A DNA stretch of 64,000 nucleotides from Acholoe squamosa. Its lineage: Eukaryota; Annelida; Polychaeta; Phyllodocida; Polynoidae. Position numbers and translations under genes: made by a program. Each line of letters opens with the position of its first letter. The first letter of the stretch is position 1. The notes under the pieces are model-generated. The model did no database searches and was not told the origin of the DNA. It saw only the letters and a program-made list of their open reading frames with translations. The stretch is from the NCBI GenBank assembly GCA_949317995.1, contig OX439036.1:91487920-91551919 (forward strand), in the 5' to 3' direction. Of this stretch, positions 39,101 through 47,400 are shown one piece after another.

Positions 39101-42100
39101 CCAGTCGGATGGCGGCACGCCTGAGTATAAACCATACAAGGCCAGTCGGACGGCGGCACGCCCAAGTATAAACCATACAAGGCCAGTCGGACGGCGGCAT
39201 GCCCGAGTATAAACCATACAAGGCCAGTCGGACGGTGGCACGCCCAAGTATAAACCATACAAGGCCAGTCGGACAGCGGCACGCCCAAGTATAAACCTTA
39301 CAAGGCCAGTCGGACGGCGGCACGCCCGAGTATAAACCATACAAGGCCAGTCGGACGGCGGCACGCCCGAGTATAAACCATACAAGGCCAGTCGGACGGC
39401 GGCACCATCGACTGCTGCCCAGGCAGGCGGGTAGCAACTGAAAGACGCATGGAAAGACGTCAATGACTTAGCATGGATGGCACGAAGTCATGACGTAGAT
39501 GTTGCGTATGGGAGTTGATGTACCTCTAAGTTGTGTTGTATTTGCTGCAAATTTATTTTCCTTAACCGCTTGGGGATTGGGAAATTAATGATTATTTATA
39601 TCTATCCTTGCTCAGAGGTTGTTTTAGCTTTATATAAATCCGCTCTGTGTTTGAAAACTTGGCGGTGGATGCTAAATCATTCTTGTCTCGTATTTGTCAC
39701 GTACTGTGGTTTGCTGTCTGTCCCACCTCCAGTGCCGCGCCGATGAAAAGTTTCACCGAGACATTGGCTCCTATTTGTTTTCCCTGAGTATGGTTGGTGG
39801 GTTGTGGAGAGGTATAGGTGCCATCAGGGTTGTGGTTGTGTGATGGATTTAAGAGAGCTTCAGCCTCAGGCAAGGTGGGGCAGGGGTGGAAGGCTGTGTA
39901 AATGATAGAGCTGCCTTTTATCTCTGACACAACTGGCTTCCTACTCAGGTTAATCCTACCTGGACACCATGCCCCGCTAATCTAGCTCTGATCCATCACC
40001 TCCTGATCTCCATCCCCACCCACCACGCGTTGCTACAGTTACCTGTGGTGGACGTGATGGTGGTGACATTTCCATTTCTTATGTATACAGAACTCTGGAT
40101 CTAGAATTAATTGAAGCATCGATTAGGGTAAAGGTATGGGTATCGGGATGGGTATGTAGAACCCGGGCCAATACATTATCATTACCCGTTTTCATGGTTG
40201 GCAATGTGAGTGAGTGAGTAATAGATGTTTAACGCCATTTCGACAGCTAAGGTCATATTCATGGCGAGAAATACATTACACAATTTCACAGAGGGATGTG
40301 TCAGTGCCCGCGCAAATGTGCACCACACACATCCGAGGGGATAGGAAAGAGAAGAAATAAGACCCTTTCAAGTTGGCTAGGGAAGTCCATGGTTGGCAAT
40401 GACCTGGTCCAATAATGGGTGTATACGGACTTAGCAGGATTATTTATTAGCCAATAAGATAACCCCAACGATTCACTGCGGTCCTCTCGGGGGCCGACTG
40501 GTACCCATCTAATAGGTCTTATCAGTAGAACTCGCTGGTAACAAGCTCCTGTAGTGGCGGCGCCCATGGGGCGACCTGCTAACTCGGAATAGTGACGGTC
40601 CCTGGTGACTGCCACACAGCGATATCCGCCCTTTTGACCAGCTATCAACATGCCGCCATAGCGGGTCCTACTCAATATTTAGACATCCAACGCCATCCTA
40701 ACCCAACAGAAACAGCCTAAAGCCCACCTTCAGCCTCCACCCGCCCTTCCTTCCTCCACCCGTCTCCTGACTTTTCTCCTTCCTTTTATTTATTAACTCT
40801 GCCTCCTCTGCACACTTCCTCCAGGGTCCCAGTCTAACTTCATCCTCGTCTTCCTTTTCAGTCACTCCAAACCTTTCTCTTTCCTTCATTCTCCACCCAC
40901 TCTTCCCTTGATACCCCTCCCCCCTCATGACACACTGGCCATTGACCACCAGCGTAGCGGCCATTAAATGGAGCCAATTTAAAACTGGCCCATGTCCGGG
41001 GTGACAATCATGACGTGGTGAGCAGGTGGTCGAGGCGGGGTACTGCTGTGTTTATGGGCGCGCCTACTGGCATGTGCCATATTGAGCATGGCTGCTTGTC
41101 CGCCATAGGTTACCCCCGACCCCTACTCCTCTCCCATATCCCCCTATATCCCCATTCCGTGTGCTTCACCAAGCTGAACATGACATTCATGGTCTCCTAT
41201 AAGAAATATGGGAAATGAGTAATTGGCTGCATTTGATTACACTCTCATTTTCATTTGTTAAGTCTGGCCAGATGCATTGAATGCCCTGGCACCACCCTAC
41301 CGTGTGTCAGTGAGTGAGATACCCTGTGTATTAGTCTGAGTAAAAATGATACATTAGCATAGCGAATTTTAAAGGGCGTACAGTGTGTATCATATTACAC
41401 CTGGTTACACAGGTGACTCTCTGAGCCCAGGTGCATTGATCCATCAAAGTTAACCTTCATTAAACGACCCGAGCGGCCATAACAGACCCTTCTGTCGATT
41501 AAAACGGGCCTTGGACTTTTGCCAGGTAGATAATTATAGCCGTGCATGGCATGTTAGACATCGTCAAGGGGGAAACTGGAGGTTGGTGCATGTTACCTGT
41601 GACCTTTAACAATTTCATCACTGCATGAAGGCCTTAACGTAGACTGACATCTCTGTATCCCACATGAACATATTAGACAATGCCATGATTGGCCCTGTGG
41701 ATACACATGTGTCGGGTCTGTCGTAAGGATCACTTATTGAGAGTTGTACTGTCATAACATTCACCACACATTTTCACAGCTACTGTCTCATATGTAACAC
41801 ACTGTGCCAAAATTAACATTCACCAACATGACAAAGCCGTAAGATAAGAGGGGCTAGTATATGTACCCGGTTTGACCAATTCTATATTTCTTTTCATTTT
41901 AAATGTAAATCCAACAGCCTACATATATGGTAGCGGTTACCATGCAATCGAGCCAACTCAGTCGGAGGGTTGGCGCCGACACAACAGGATGTCCACTATG
42001 GCCAATTAGAGACCTGAATCCTACCGCTAATTGTACACGGGTTGGATCTGTTCCACTCCTCATGCCAATGAACCACTTATATAGTGTATGGCAACATTCA

Positions 42101-44409
42101 ACCACATGTAGTAAAAAGTCTAGTCACCATGCCTTCACCATTGGTTTACGGTACCTAATTGTTATATAGTTTAATACTTTCTTTCAATGTCATCCGGCCA
42201 TTTCATGTACCGTGCACCCTACCCCTAGCCTAAGATTGGAATGTGGCTGTCCTAAACCACACCACGGCAATTCGGCCCTTTCCTTCATGACTCAATCCCC
42301 AATCTACGTCTTGTTTCGCCGGACGTCCTTTTGACAGTGCCTTCCTGCGTAGTCCTGCTGTAAAACAGGATTTGCTCCATTAACATAATATCAACATCTC
42401 CAATATTTACATTGGACTGATTGGTGAGTGCAACCAGATTTTGGGCAAATCCCTCCCTTTTGAGGGCCTTCTGCCTGGTGAGGGCGATGCTACTAACGTC
42501 TATCAAAAGACGATTATACTTCAACAGGCCGTCACAGACTTATAACAACAGGAACACCCCAGTCCTGATCAAGCAGTACTAACTACACGTAGCGCCCTGC
42601 CCCCTATCGGAGAGCCTATGTACTAAGCCCATGCTTTACGAGCAGTACGTTGGGGGAGGGGGGGGGGCAGACGTCAGGCACAAATCGTCATGAGCTGCTC
42701 TCACCGTCCGTCCATGCTCATAGCCCCGCGTCATGCAGCCTGATTTATACACACAATCAATCCGTCCGCTAATACCGCACAACGACAACTTATGTCTGCC
42801 CGACCATCTTTATTGATGACTAGCCCCTCTGTGTTTAGGGGGCGCTGTGATCATTGTCGTGCCGCCCCCTGGTGGCTTTATAGGGGTGAGGGATGTGTAT
42901 AGAAGGGCTAGGTGACATTCTCCCTCCAGGATCTACCACAAATCCTGCTGATTGCTGCACAGGATGTTATTCTTGTGCTTGTTCCTGTCACCAAATGTCG
43001 CACTAAAAATGACATTATATCCTGATTAATTCCTGTCATAATACAGTCCTTGAAATCCTCGTGTCTAGTCTCAATCCGCCTATATATGACATCGTTATGG
43101 TGAGGTATCAGGGAGCAGCTTGGAGCAGTTCACAGGAAATGCTCCCGCTATTAATAATGATTAATTTAATTATTGCGCCCCAACACATACGGTAGTATCA
43201 GCAGCAGGGAGGGTAACCGGAAGCCGTATGGGATCTATGTCGTACCTAAGCCGTATTAATGTAGAACTTACCCCGGTACTCAGCCCATCATTGACTACTG
43301 AGTACCGGGGTATGATCATCTTTATATCAGTATTATCGAATTAACAACCACTGCTTCGTATGTATACCTGCTCAAATATTCTGCTTCAAAAATTCATCCC
43401 AAAAACAGTATTAATATTAGACATTAAAACAGTTGCAAAAAATAATAATTACCACTTATAATATTGACACTTAGCATGAAGTGCTATTATATCATTACTC
43501 TAGGATAATCATTTACTTATCAAAATGCATATTCTACTTTCTTAACGTTAAACAGCTGCTCGTGATAAACACACATGTTTGTGTGAGTTACTCATACTGG
43601 TTATTAGTGAAGTGAATGTGAAGTTTGTGCGATGAACCCCGCCATAGAACTAACACGGTGGTGGGTTGTTACTTGTTCTCACTTTGGTGTTCATCAAAAT
43701 GTCATGGCCATGTAACAGAAGTGAGCAAGCTCGGTGGCCCTTATGGCAGCCTTGCTTAGAGTAGCAGGGCCCCTATACCAAACTGACCCCCGTCCGATCA
43801 CTTTCCTGAAAATCATCGCTGATCATCACAGTGTTTGGGAAGATTGCCACGAGAATCACTTTCTGAAATACCCAGGCTATGCACAACGGAAAATAACATT
43901 CCTTTTCTCAGAAAACCCTTGTACAATGTCAGATTGTTTGCTTGTTTCTAATGATTTCTCTTTGAATAACATTTTGCAAATAACAAACAGAACAAAGTTT
44001 ATCATTCTCTAGATAAATTTCCTTAATATCTATAATATTTCCGACAAAGTGGTAACGCCTTCTGAGGATTAAGAAGTTATTTTGTCTGTATGCTGGGGAT
44101 GGATAAATGGTAGATCTTAGGCCAGCAATCCCATACATCCCATGTGACAGCGTTGATGATTAACCAGTAATTGATAGAACTGGTGTCGGTTTGGGTTGAA
44201 GTCAGGGCGGTTACGCTGTGCTCAGTGACTCAGTGAGAGACGCTGAAGGTGAGGGCTTGATGCTATTCCGGCCGTGACAAACCTGGCCGTTATTTGGTTA
44301 TAGCGTGGTTATAAATCAATTCATAGCGTACCTTATAACCGCGGAAGAGGAGGTAGAGTTCCCGGGGCTTAGCGTCCATCGGTAGGCCGCTGACGAATAA
44401 CGTCCGCAC
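13973..44409 (-). CDS. RBPMS: RBPMS / couch potato family RNA-binding protein, two RRMs (multi-exon gene, 5' incomplete)
   Basis: Minus-strand gene assembled by hand from nine exon segments with GT/AG boundaries and matching phases. RRM1 begins [18 protein letters not shown] (RNP2 core LFVSGL) and continues through RNP1 PVGFVTFS to [21 protein letters not shown] Pro/Ala/His/Met-rich linker follows, then RRM2 with RNP2 STLFVANL and RNP1 PVAFVEYQ. Two RRMs and this linker (the ELGAAFF segment) are typical of invertebrate couch potato/RBPMS and of worm MEC-8. Family members are nuclear and cytoplasmic regulators that dimerise through the RRM and bind paired CAC motifs to control splicing and mRNA fate. 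Start codon exon(s) lie above 44409 and were not found. About 300 residues are encoded here. The gene contains one alternative exon pair (34627-34806). The family call is very secure; the exact orthologue name (RBPMS, RBPMS2 or cpo) is a naming choice. Confidence 0.95.
14440..14787 (-). mobile_element. Foldback/hairpin element, copy B (inverted relative to copy A)
   Basis: Reverse-orientation copy of the 4271-4620 element. The hairpin lies at 14672-14779, again bounded by ATAGAACTAAAC and GTTTAGTTCTAT. It lies in the intron between exons G and H, and its edge is 41 nt past the exon G donor. The core is clearly homologous but with many substitutions, so it is not a recent duplicate. Confidence 0.75.
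14829..14898 (-). CDS. RBPMS: RBPMS/cpo exon G: RRM2 beta2-beta3 (RNP1)
   Basis: 70 nt: 1 nt completing Ser, then 23 codons reading [20 protein letters not shown] and EYQ. The acceptor is TTTTCTTTCAG with a strong pyrimidine tract; the donor is CAG|GTATTT, which departs from consensus after [11 protein letters not shown] is RNP1 of RRM2. The exon is short and was placed by the expected RRM2 motif. A 348-bp foldback element starts only 41 nt beyond its donor, inside the 622-nt intron to exon H. Confidence 0.95.
14899..16831. other. Intron between exons F and G
   Basis: 1,933 nt; no further exon recognised on either strand. Confidence 0.6.
16832..17052 (-). CDS. RBPMS: RBPMS/cpo exon F: Met/Ala/Pro-rich linker and start of RRM2
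   Basis: 221 nt, 73 codons plus 2 nt. It starts [17 protein letters not shown], continues with a low-complexity Met/Ala/Ser/Pro linker, and ends in RRM2 with [20 protein letters not shown] and [13 protein letters not shown] is RNP2 of the second RRM. The acceptor is TTTTCACAG and the donor CAG|GTACAC (weak after GT). The split codon AG+T gives Ser across the junction with exon G. The reading continues open past the donor on genomic DNA but loses RRM similarity there, which fixes the boundary. Confidence 0.94.
18458..18710. mobile_element. Composite palindromic MITE with clear terminal inverted repeats
   Basis: 253 bp in the intron between exons E and F. The ends are CTTAACTATTTAAAGGTCT and, reverse-complemented at the right, CTTAACCATTTAAAGGTCT (18 of 19 match). 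Inside are two degenerate palindromes built on GCATGATGCA...TGCAT, separated by the linker that ends in GGGTCGGCATGATGCA. This copy best defines the outer ends of the family. Confidence 0.8.
19358..19750. mobile_element. Composite palindromic MITE, diverged/expanded copy
   Basis: It has the core palindrome CCAATGCAGTGCTGGGGAGT / CACCAGCACTGCATTGG at 19413-19454. A further hairpin (GGGACCTTATT / AATAAGGTCCC) lies near 19564-19593, and the usual GGCATCATG tail follows. Boundaries are approximate. Confidence 0.55.
21865..22122. mobile_element. Composite palindromic MITE copy
   Basis: It has both palindromes and the linker (GCCGACCCTATGGGAGTGTA), ending about 20 nt before the exon E donor side of the intron. 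Confidence 0.7.
22141..22274 (-). CDS. RBPMS: RBPMS/cpo exon E: linker with the ELGAAFF motif
   Basis: 134 nt: 2 nt completing a Gln codon, then 44 codons. It begins [20 protein letters not shown] and ends with a His-rich stretch (QMHHHHP) and HPALAQ. The acceptor is CCGAATTTCAG and the donor CAG|GTAAGC. The [11 protein letters not shown] motif is the conserved patch after RRM1 seen in RBPMS and couch potato. The His-rich run and low complexity suggest a disordered linker. The intron before it (22275-26065) and the one after (17053-22140) contain palindromic MITE copies. Confidence 0.95.
24407..24676. mobile_element. Composite palindromic MITE copy
   Basis: It has the outer GTTAAGGACCACATGATGCC and the tail CCCCTTAAAGGCTTAAA, with two diverged palindromes and the GGAATGTATCAACC linker between them. 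It lies in the intron between exons D and E. Confidence 0.7.
25655..26008. mobile_element. Composite palindromic MITE copy, ends 58 nt before exon D
   Basis: GGGCCGAATGATGCC at the left, GGCATCATATGGCCTTTAAA at the right, and palindromes with GTGAGTA cores inside. It contains an extra middle unit and is longer than average. Confidence 0.7.
26066..26204 (-). CDS. RBPMS: RBPMS/cpo exon D: end of RRM1 and start of linker
   Basis: 139 nt, 46 codons plus 1 nt (exits in phase 1). It encodes GV, then [20 protein letters not shown] (loop and beta4 of RRM1, near-invariant in the family), then a basic Gln/Pro-rich linker starting [12 protein letters not shown] and ending HPITG. The acceptor is a TAGCAG tandem (NAGNAG): use of the upstream AG would add one Gln. 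The donor is GGAC|GTAAGT. The leftover C joins AA of exon E to make Gln (CAA). Confidence 0.96.
26645..26882. repeat. 119-bp tandem duplication
   Basis: Two copies with a period of 119 bp (26645-26763 and 26764-26882), nearly identical, with a shared GGGAGAATTCCAATTAC block and ATTGCAGCAGCAAGAATTG. It lies in the intron between exons C and D. Confidence 0.85.
27074..27104. repeat. (GTT)n microsatellite
   Basis: About nine to ten consecutive TTG/GTT triplets. Confidence 0.9.
27767..27812. repeat. 12-bp inverted repeat (hairpin)
   Basis: GACCCCTCCTGT at 27767-27778 is matched by ACAGGAGGGGTC at 27801-27812, with an inner CACCT...AGGTG arm. It lies about 120 nt past the donor of exon C. Confidence 0.7.
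27934..27996 (-). CDS. RBPMS: RBPMS/cpo exon C: RRM1 beta3 (RNP1) and alpha2
   Basis: 63 nt, 21 codons, phase 0/0, encoding [20 protein letters not shown] plus Q. PVGFVTF is RNP1 of RRM1, with the aromatic pair that stacks on RNA bases in this fold. The acceptor is TGCCTCTTTCAG with a good pyrimidine tract; the donor is CAG|GTGAGTGG, near consensus. A cysteine (SSRCAAEAA) sits where many relatives have Ala-Gly, a conservative helix position. The downstream intron 26205-27933 carries a GTT microsatellite, a hairpin and a 119-bp tandem duplication. Confidence 0.97.
29583..29717. promoter_or_regulatory. Cluster of six AAGGTCA nuclear-receptor half-sites
   Basis: AAGGTCA or its complement occurs at 29583, 29598, 29665, 29682 (reverse), 29696 and 29711. 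One is the extended TCAAGGTCA form (ERR/NR5A type), and one pair faces inward across 10 bp. Intronic; function is inferred from motif density only. Confidence 0.35.
30035..30200. mobile_element. Short palindromic MITE copy with 19-bp perfect hairpin
   Basis: GCAATATGGTGCATGAATT (30074-30092) and its exact complement (30108-30126) form a 19-bp stem with a 15-nt loop. Outer arms ATTACGCC / GGCGTAAT and the tail GCAGCACTTAAGGGGTTAA place it with the family, but with only one palindrome. Confidence 0.75.
31626..31733. mobile_element. Small TIR element containing a CRE (TGACGTCA)
   Basis: TTATACCACG at the left and CGTGGTATAA at the right are perfect 10-bp inverted ends of a 108-bp segment. An inner imperfect hairpin is TTATCCAGTGT / ACAGTGGATAA. 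A perfect CRE palindrome TGACGTCA sits at 31680-31687. Confidence 0.5.
31780..31925. repeat. Diverged short tandem repeats rich in TGACCTTG/CAAGGTCA
   Basis: Loose repeats of about 40-45 bp, each with a CAAGG...TGACCTTG-like motif. Perfect AGGTCA or reverse occurs at 31791, 31854, 31883, 31897 and 31912. Could be a minisatellite or a nuclear-receptor site cluster. Confidence 0.45.
32131..32352. mobile_element. Composite palindromic MITE copy with 20-bp perfect stem
   Basis: CATGATGCACCAATGCAGTG at 32178-32197 is exactly complementary to 32213-32232 across a 15-nt loop. The second palindrome is degraded. Confidence 0.75.
32366..32614. mobile_element. Composite palindromic MITE copy
   Basis: The ends are CCCTTTAGGGG and CCCCTAAAGGG, inverted. 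Two palindromes and the GGGAATGTATCAACCAC linker are present. It sits in tandem with the copy ending at 32352. Confidence 0.75.
33505..33713. mobile_element. Composite palindromic MITE copy (degraded)
   Basis: It retains CGATGCACCAGTGCAGTGC, the linker GGAGTGTATCAACCCTGTAG, a GGATGGATGAGCCATCCATC hairpin and the GCACTTAAGGGACTAA tail. Confidence 0.6.
33990..34220. mobile_element. Composite palindromic MITE copy
   Basis: Two palindromes (CATGATGCATGAATGCAGCC type, then CATGATGCAATAATGCAGTG type) with a shortened linker. It lies about 400 nt downstream (transcript sense) of exon B2. Confidence 0.7.
34627..34680 (-). CDS. RBPMS: RBPMS/cpo exon B2: alternative RRM1 beta2/loop exon (canonical form)
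   Basis: 54 nt, 18 codons, phase 0/0, encoding [18 protein letters not shown], the form closest to the usual couch potato sequence in this segment. The acceptor is CTATTTGCAG, with a poor pyrimidine tract, and the donor is TCA|GTAAGTA. It lies 72 nt downstream of exon B1 in the transcript sense. The weak acceptor tract and the very short intron argue against B1-B2 joining and suggest regulated choice. The next intron (27997-34626) is about 6.6 kb and is densely filled with palindromic MITEs. Confidence 0.96.
34681..34752 (-). promoter_or_regulatory. 72-nt intron between alternative exons, CAC-rich (putative autoregulatory element)
   Basis: In the transcript sense this intron begins GTAAGTAGCGTG and ends CTATTTGCAG. 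It holds six CAC trinucleotides, four overlapping in TGCACACCACACTG and one each in GCCACTC and TTCACTA. RBPMS-family proteins are known to bind paired CAC motifs. Autoregulation of the B1/B2 choice is inference. Confidence 0.4.
34753..34806 (-). CDS. RBPMS: RBPMS/cpo exon B1: alternative RRM1 beta2/loop exon (variant form)
   Basis: 54 nt, 18 codons, phase 0/0, encoding [18 protein letters not shown]. The acceptor is TTTTTAG and the donor AAT|GTAAGTAG. It is the transcription-upstream member of a pair with exon B2 and covers the same piece of RRM1: beta2 (SLLKVM) and the beta2-beta3 loop (GKQGKNTN). It differs from B2 at five residues (G4N, T10M, N13Q, S16N, S18N). Both forms keep the reading frame into exon C. 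Including both would duplicate beta2 and should break the RRM fold, so mutually exclusive use is inferred. The splice sites are good and there is no stop, so it is not a decayed copy. Confidence 0.9.
34876..35134. mobile_element. Composite palindromic MITE copy, immediately upstream of exon B1
   Basis: The ends are ATAACCCTTCAATGG and CCCTCAAAGGGTTAT. Two palindromes and the linker with TATCAATCCCGTAGGG are present. Its edge is about 70 nt from the acceptor of exon B1. Confidence 0.75.
35735..36062. mobile_element. Composite palindromic MITE copy with three palindromes
   Basis: Three successive GATGC...GCATCAT palindromes, the last with GTGGTGAGTAGACTGGCCAG. The tail is GGCATCATACAGCCCTTAAA. 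Confidence 0.75.
37886..38116. mobile_element. Composite palindromic MITE copy (degraded)
   Basis: It starts AACCCTTTAACGAC. The palindromes are poorly kept (GCATGATGCCTTGATTAATG, ATTCAGTGCATTATATGCC). Confidence 0.5.
38150..38290. mobile_element. Partial palindromic MITE copy
   Basis: It contains GGGTAATGCAGCCCTGGTGA and the inverted CATTCCCAGGGCTGCC with two GTGAG/CTCAC centres. Confidence 0.5.
38874..39406. repeat. 41-bp minisatellite, 13 copies
   Basis: Thirteen near-identical 41-bp units, each GAGTATAAACCATACAAGGC followed by CAGTCGGACGGCGGCACGCC and one more C. Because 41 is not a multiple of three and the unit has no minus-strand stop, all three minus frames stay open. This creates long but meaningless reading frames (the longest 262 codons, 38649-39437). 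GC-rich half-units contrast with the AT-rich surroundings. Confidence 0.95.
40204..40400. mobile_element. SINE-like dispersed repeat, copy 1
   Basis: It starts with a GTGAGTGAGTGAGTAATAG / TGTTTAACGCC lead and contains the block GATGTGTCAGTGCCCGCGC and GTGCACCACACACATC. This block is shared with 56447-56625. The lead resembles repeats common in molluscan genomes (from general knowledge, not searched). Confidence 0.55.
43269..43312. repeat. 15-bp perfect hairpin
   Basis: TACCCCGGTACTCAG and its exact complement flank a 14-nt loop. No run of T follows, and it is not tied to a gene end. Confidence 0.8.
44332..44409 (-). CDS. RBPMS: RBPMS/cpo exon A: N-terminal part of RRM1 (beta1, RNP2, alpha1)
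   Basis: 78 nt, 26 codons, phase 0 at both ends. It encodes [18 protein letters not shown] followed by [14 protein letters not shown] is RNP2 of RRM1. The acceptor is TTATTTCAG and the donor AAG|GTACGC, the latter weak beyond the GT. The preceding exon must end at a codon boundary; none was recognised in 44410-64000, so the 5' exon is unplaced. The following intron (34807-44331, about 9.5 kb) holds a 41-bp minisatellite and several MITE copies. Confidence 0.97.
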
Positions 44410-47400
44410 CTGAAATAATAAACGAAACATTGGGTTAAAAAGATGATCTAAACGTGACAGCTTCACTAGTTGGTTTTGAAAAATGTTAATTATAAATTAA
44501 AAAAAAAAAGGGTTGAAAAGATGATTTCATCTTTACCGAGTGTTTTTAAAACACGAGTTCAATCACCCTTACCGGGAAGTGTGTAAAACTTGAATTCGTG
44601 TATAATAAGAAAAAGTTTAATTATTAATCATAAGAATATAATATGTTATTTGTCAGCAAGGTATAGGTCTATGGGACTGAGGATTTACCAGCGCTGCCCT
44701 GTTACGCCATAAGTAGAAAGAAACCTACATTTATTGGAGGCATCACGCAGACCTATAGCAGTGTTAATGGTCGTGACCATGCACTATAGGTGCAGCTGTG
44801 GAGCCACCATGCCTCACTCATGTCAACACACACAAGTAAAGGCCATCTGGTTTTACCTTGTAGCCCCTACTCCATAGCTCCCCCCATGCCACATACCCGC
44901 CAACCTCTCCACACCCACACCCATGGCGTGCGGGCCGCTATACGGACAGTAAGTGGCGGGAAGCCAGGTGTAGTGTTTAGGTACTGGAGGTGGCCTGCCC
45001 ATTACTATAATTTCTTTTATGTCTACTTTATCGGCTTCCCATTTCTGGCTGAGAGACAAGTAATGATGCCGTCTCATACATCTTCATTGTGAGGCCTCTG
45101 TGCCCCGTGTAGACCGCTCACAGTGTAGGCGTCTCAGTGGTGGAAGCCACAAACTGGGCTGGAGCTGCCTCCTGGCGCCTTACTTGGAACCAACTATATG
45201 TGGCTTCCACGCAAACTACCACACTGGCTTCCATCAGACAAATTGCAATGGATACCTGATCATAGCTTACTACTTGAATGAGCTTCCATTAATAGCTTCA
45301 ATTAGCTGTGTGTATCTTCAGGTTATCATAAGTGTAACTTAAATGGGAATTAGGTTTGCATGGCTTCAGCATAAGATGAGGCACTGGCTTCTTTTATAAT
45401 ATATCAAGATTAACACTCTGGTGGTGGTCTTAAATTGATTGTCTACTAATACATGTTTAAAGTAAATATGAGAGAATATTACTTGTACATACAACAAGTG
45501 GCCTCCAAGTGGCTTCAATTGTGGCTTCAGAGCCAGGAAAGCATTGGTCTGCATTATACAGACATAATTATGATAACGCTAACCTAGGCATATATATTGC
45601 AATTGCCATTTGAACACAGGTTGAATAAGCTTAGCATAGGATCTATTTGGTAAATCTCCAAATTGCTCCAAATCCGAAGCCACCTGGAATGGCTTCAATG
45701 TAGCGATTGGCGGTGTAGAGATCTGTTGTAGCCATTGTCAGATTTGAATTTCATTTATTACCACAATAATAATGCCTAACTGACCCCAGCGTCAAATAAA
45801 AAGTATATCAATTGAGCATTATTCACACAGGAAACACAGCTTCTTGAGGTAGTTTGAGGGATGAGAAGTAAACTAGATGAGGATAAATCTGTCCCTCTTG
45901 CTGCTGCCGCACTCTGCCCTTGTGAAGACCGACCAAACAAAGGTCATGTTTCATTGTGCCCGGGGCTGATTTAGCGGTACAATAAAACCAGCAGACGGGG
46001 CCTGGGGAAGCCATACTGTTTGTCCTTGGTCGGACTATAGAGGCGACCTTGGTTCTTTGTGGCCGCCGTTTTTGGCCGTGGTCGCTGACCGCCCTGTCCA
46101 TCACACAGGGACGGCCTCATCCGTTAGCTGTAGCCGTTTTATTCCCGTCGGGGGGGGGGGGGAAGCGGGGGGGGGTGACGTCCATGTTATAACAAGGGAC
46201 TGCAGGATCACAGAAACTTAAGACTTTCGGATTTACAATTCTGCTCAAAAGATGGCGGTACACCAGTGTAAAATCCTAAAGCCTAATCCTTTCCCACAGG
46301 CAACAGAAAACAATGGTTTCATATTACCCACTATCAGATCTATGATATGGAATCTGCAAAACCCTTTAACTTTTCGATCTTATGTTACTCAATATGATTT
46401 ACACTTATTATGAATATCGTTTTCTATAAATTCATGTCTATCATGTTGATTCTGTGATGGAAAGGTTGTCTATGTTAGTAAAGTGCACTGGCCAGTGCTG
46501 CTATATATCAGGTGGTTGATGTTGGAACTGAGCCCTGTGCACATGGATGGGTTGTGTTTTGACTGCACCTGCCTCCTATATACCTGTACTCCGTAGACAC
46601 TCTGAGGGAACCTCAGAGACCAAGTGTGTTTGTTGTAGTCTGTTTGGTCAGCCAATCTGGCAGAGTGGCCATTTCTCACAGAAGTACTTACTGTCAGGTC
46701 CAATGCTTCCACCAACACTTCCCTCAATGTATATCCAAAGATTCACAATACACAAAGCACTTGAAATACTTGTGATAATTAATAATCCAGGTGATTTTCA
46801 AATCTCCCTCCCTAACTCCAAATCATTGTCGGCCATCTTGAAACCAGGTGTAGCCACCTAGTGCCAAAAAGACTACACTATTCTTGGTTGGTTAGCCCTA
46901 TGATTTTAAGAGCAGGTTAACACCAGGTAGCACCCCAGCATGTTGATAATGGAGGCCATTGAGGTAGTGATATCTAAGCTCAAGATAAACATGTCAGATT
47001 TATTGGATATATCTCATGTTTCAGTCATTATAAGCTGATGTACATGAAAACTATGTTTGTGAATAGGAGGGACAATTTCCAGGAACTGACAGTGAGTACT
47101 TAGTTCAGACTAGCCATGTGTTTGTGCCACTATAGACTTGTATACATCTTGGATCCTGCCTGTGAGCAGGCAGGTATTTCGGCCTAATATACCTGCTACT
47201 CTGTATATCAAACAGCGTTTATCCTTTAAGGGCAGCACGCTGCATCAAGACCCATCGGTTCATGATACATGTACATGTATTTAGTTCTGGTGGTTCTACT
47301 AGGATGAATGATGTGAAAAATGTCACCACAAGGGAATGTTAATTGATCAAAAAGGTCATTTGGTCCAAATTTTCAAAGACAAAAGCATGTTTAATAATTG

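Larger units (their letters stand above)
34807..44331. other. Intron between exons A and B1
   Basis: About 9.5 kb. It contains MITE copies, the 41-bp minisatellite, a SINE-like fragment, a C/T-rich tract (40700-40960) and a 15-bp hairpin at 43269. No additional exon recognised. Confidence 0.6.

Noticed and set aside
38649-39437. 262-codon minus-strand open frame
   Set aside because: Produced by the stop-free 41-bp minisatellite, which is open in all three frames; no domain similarity.
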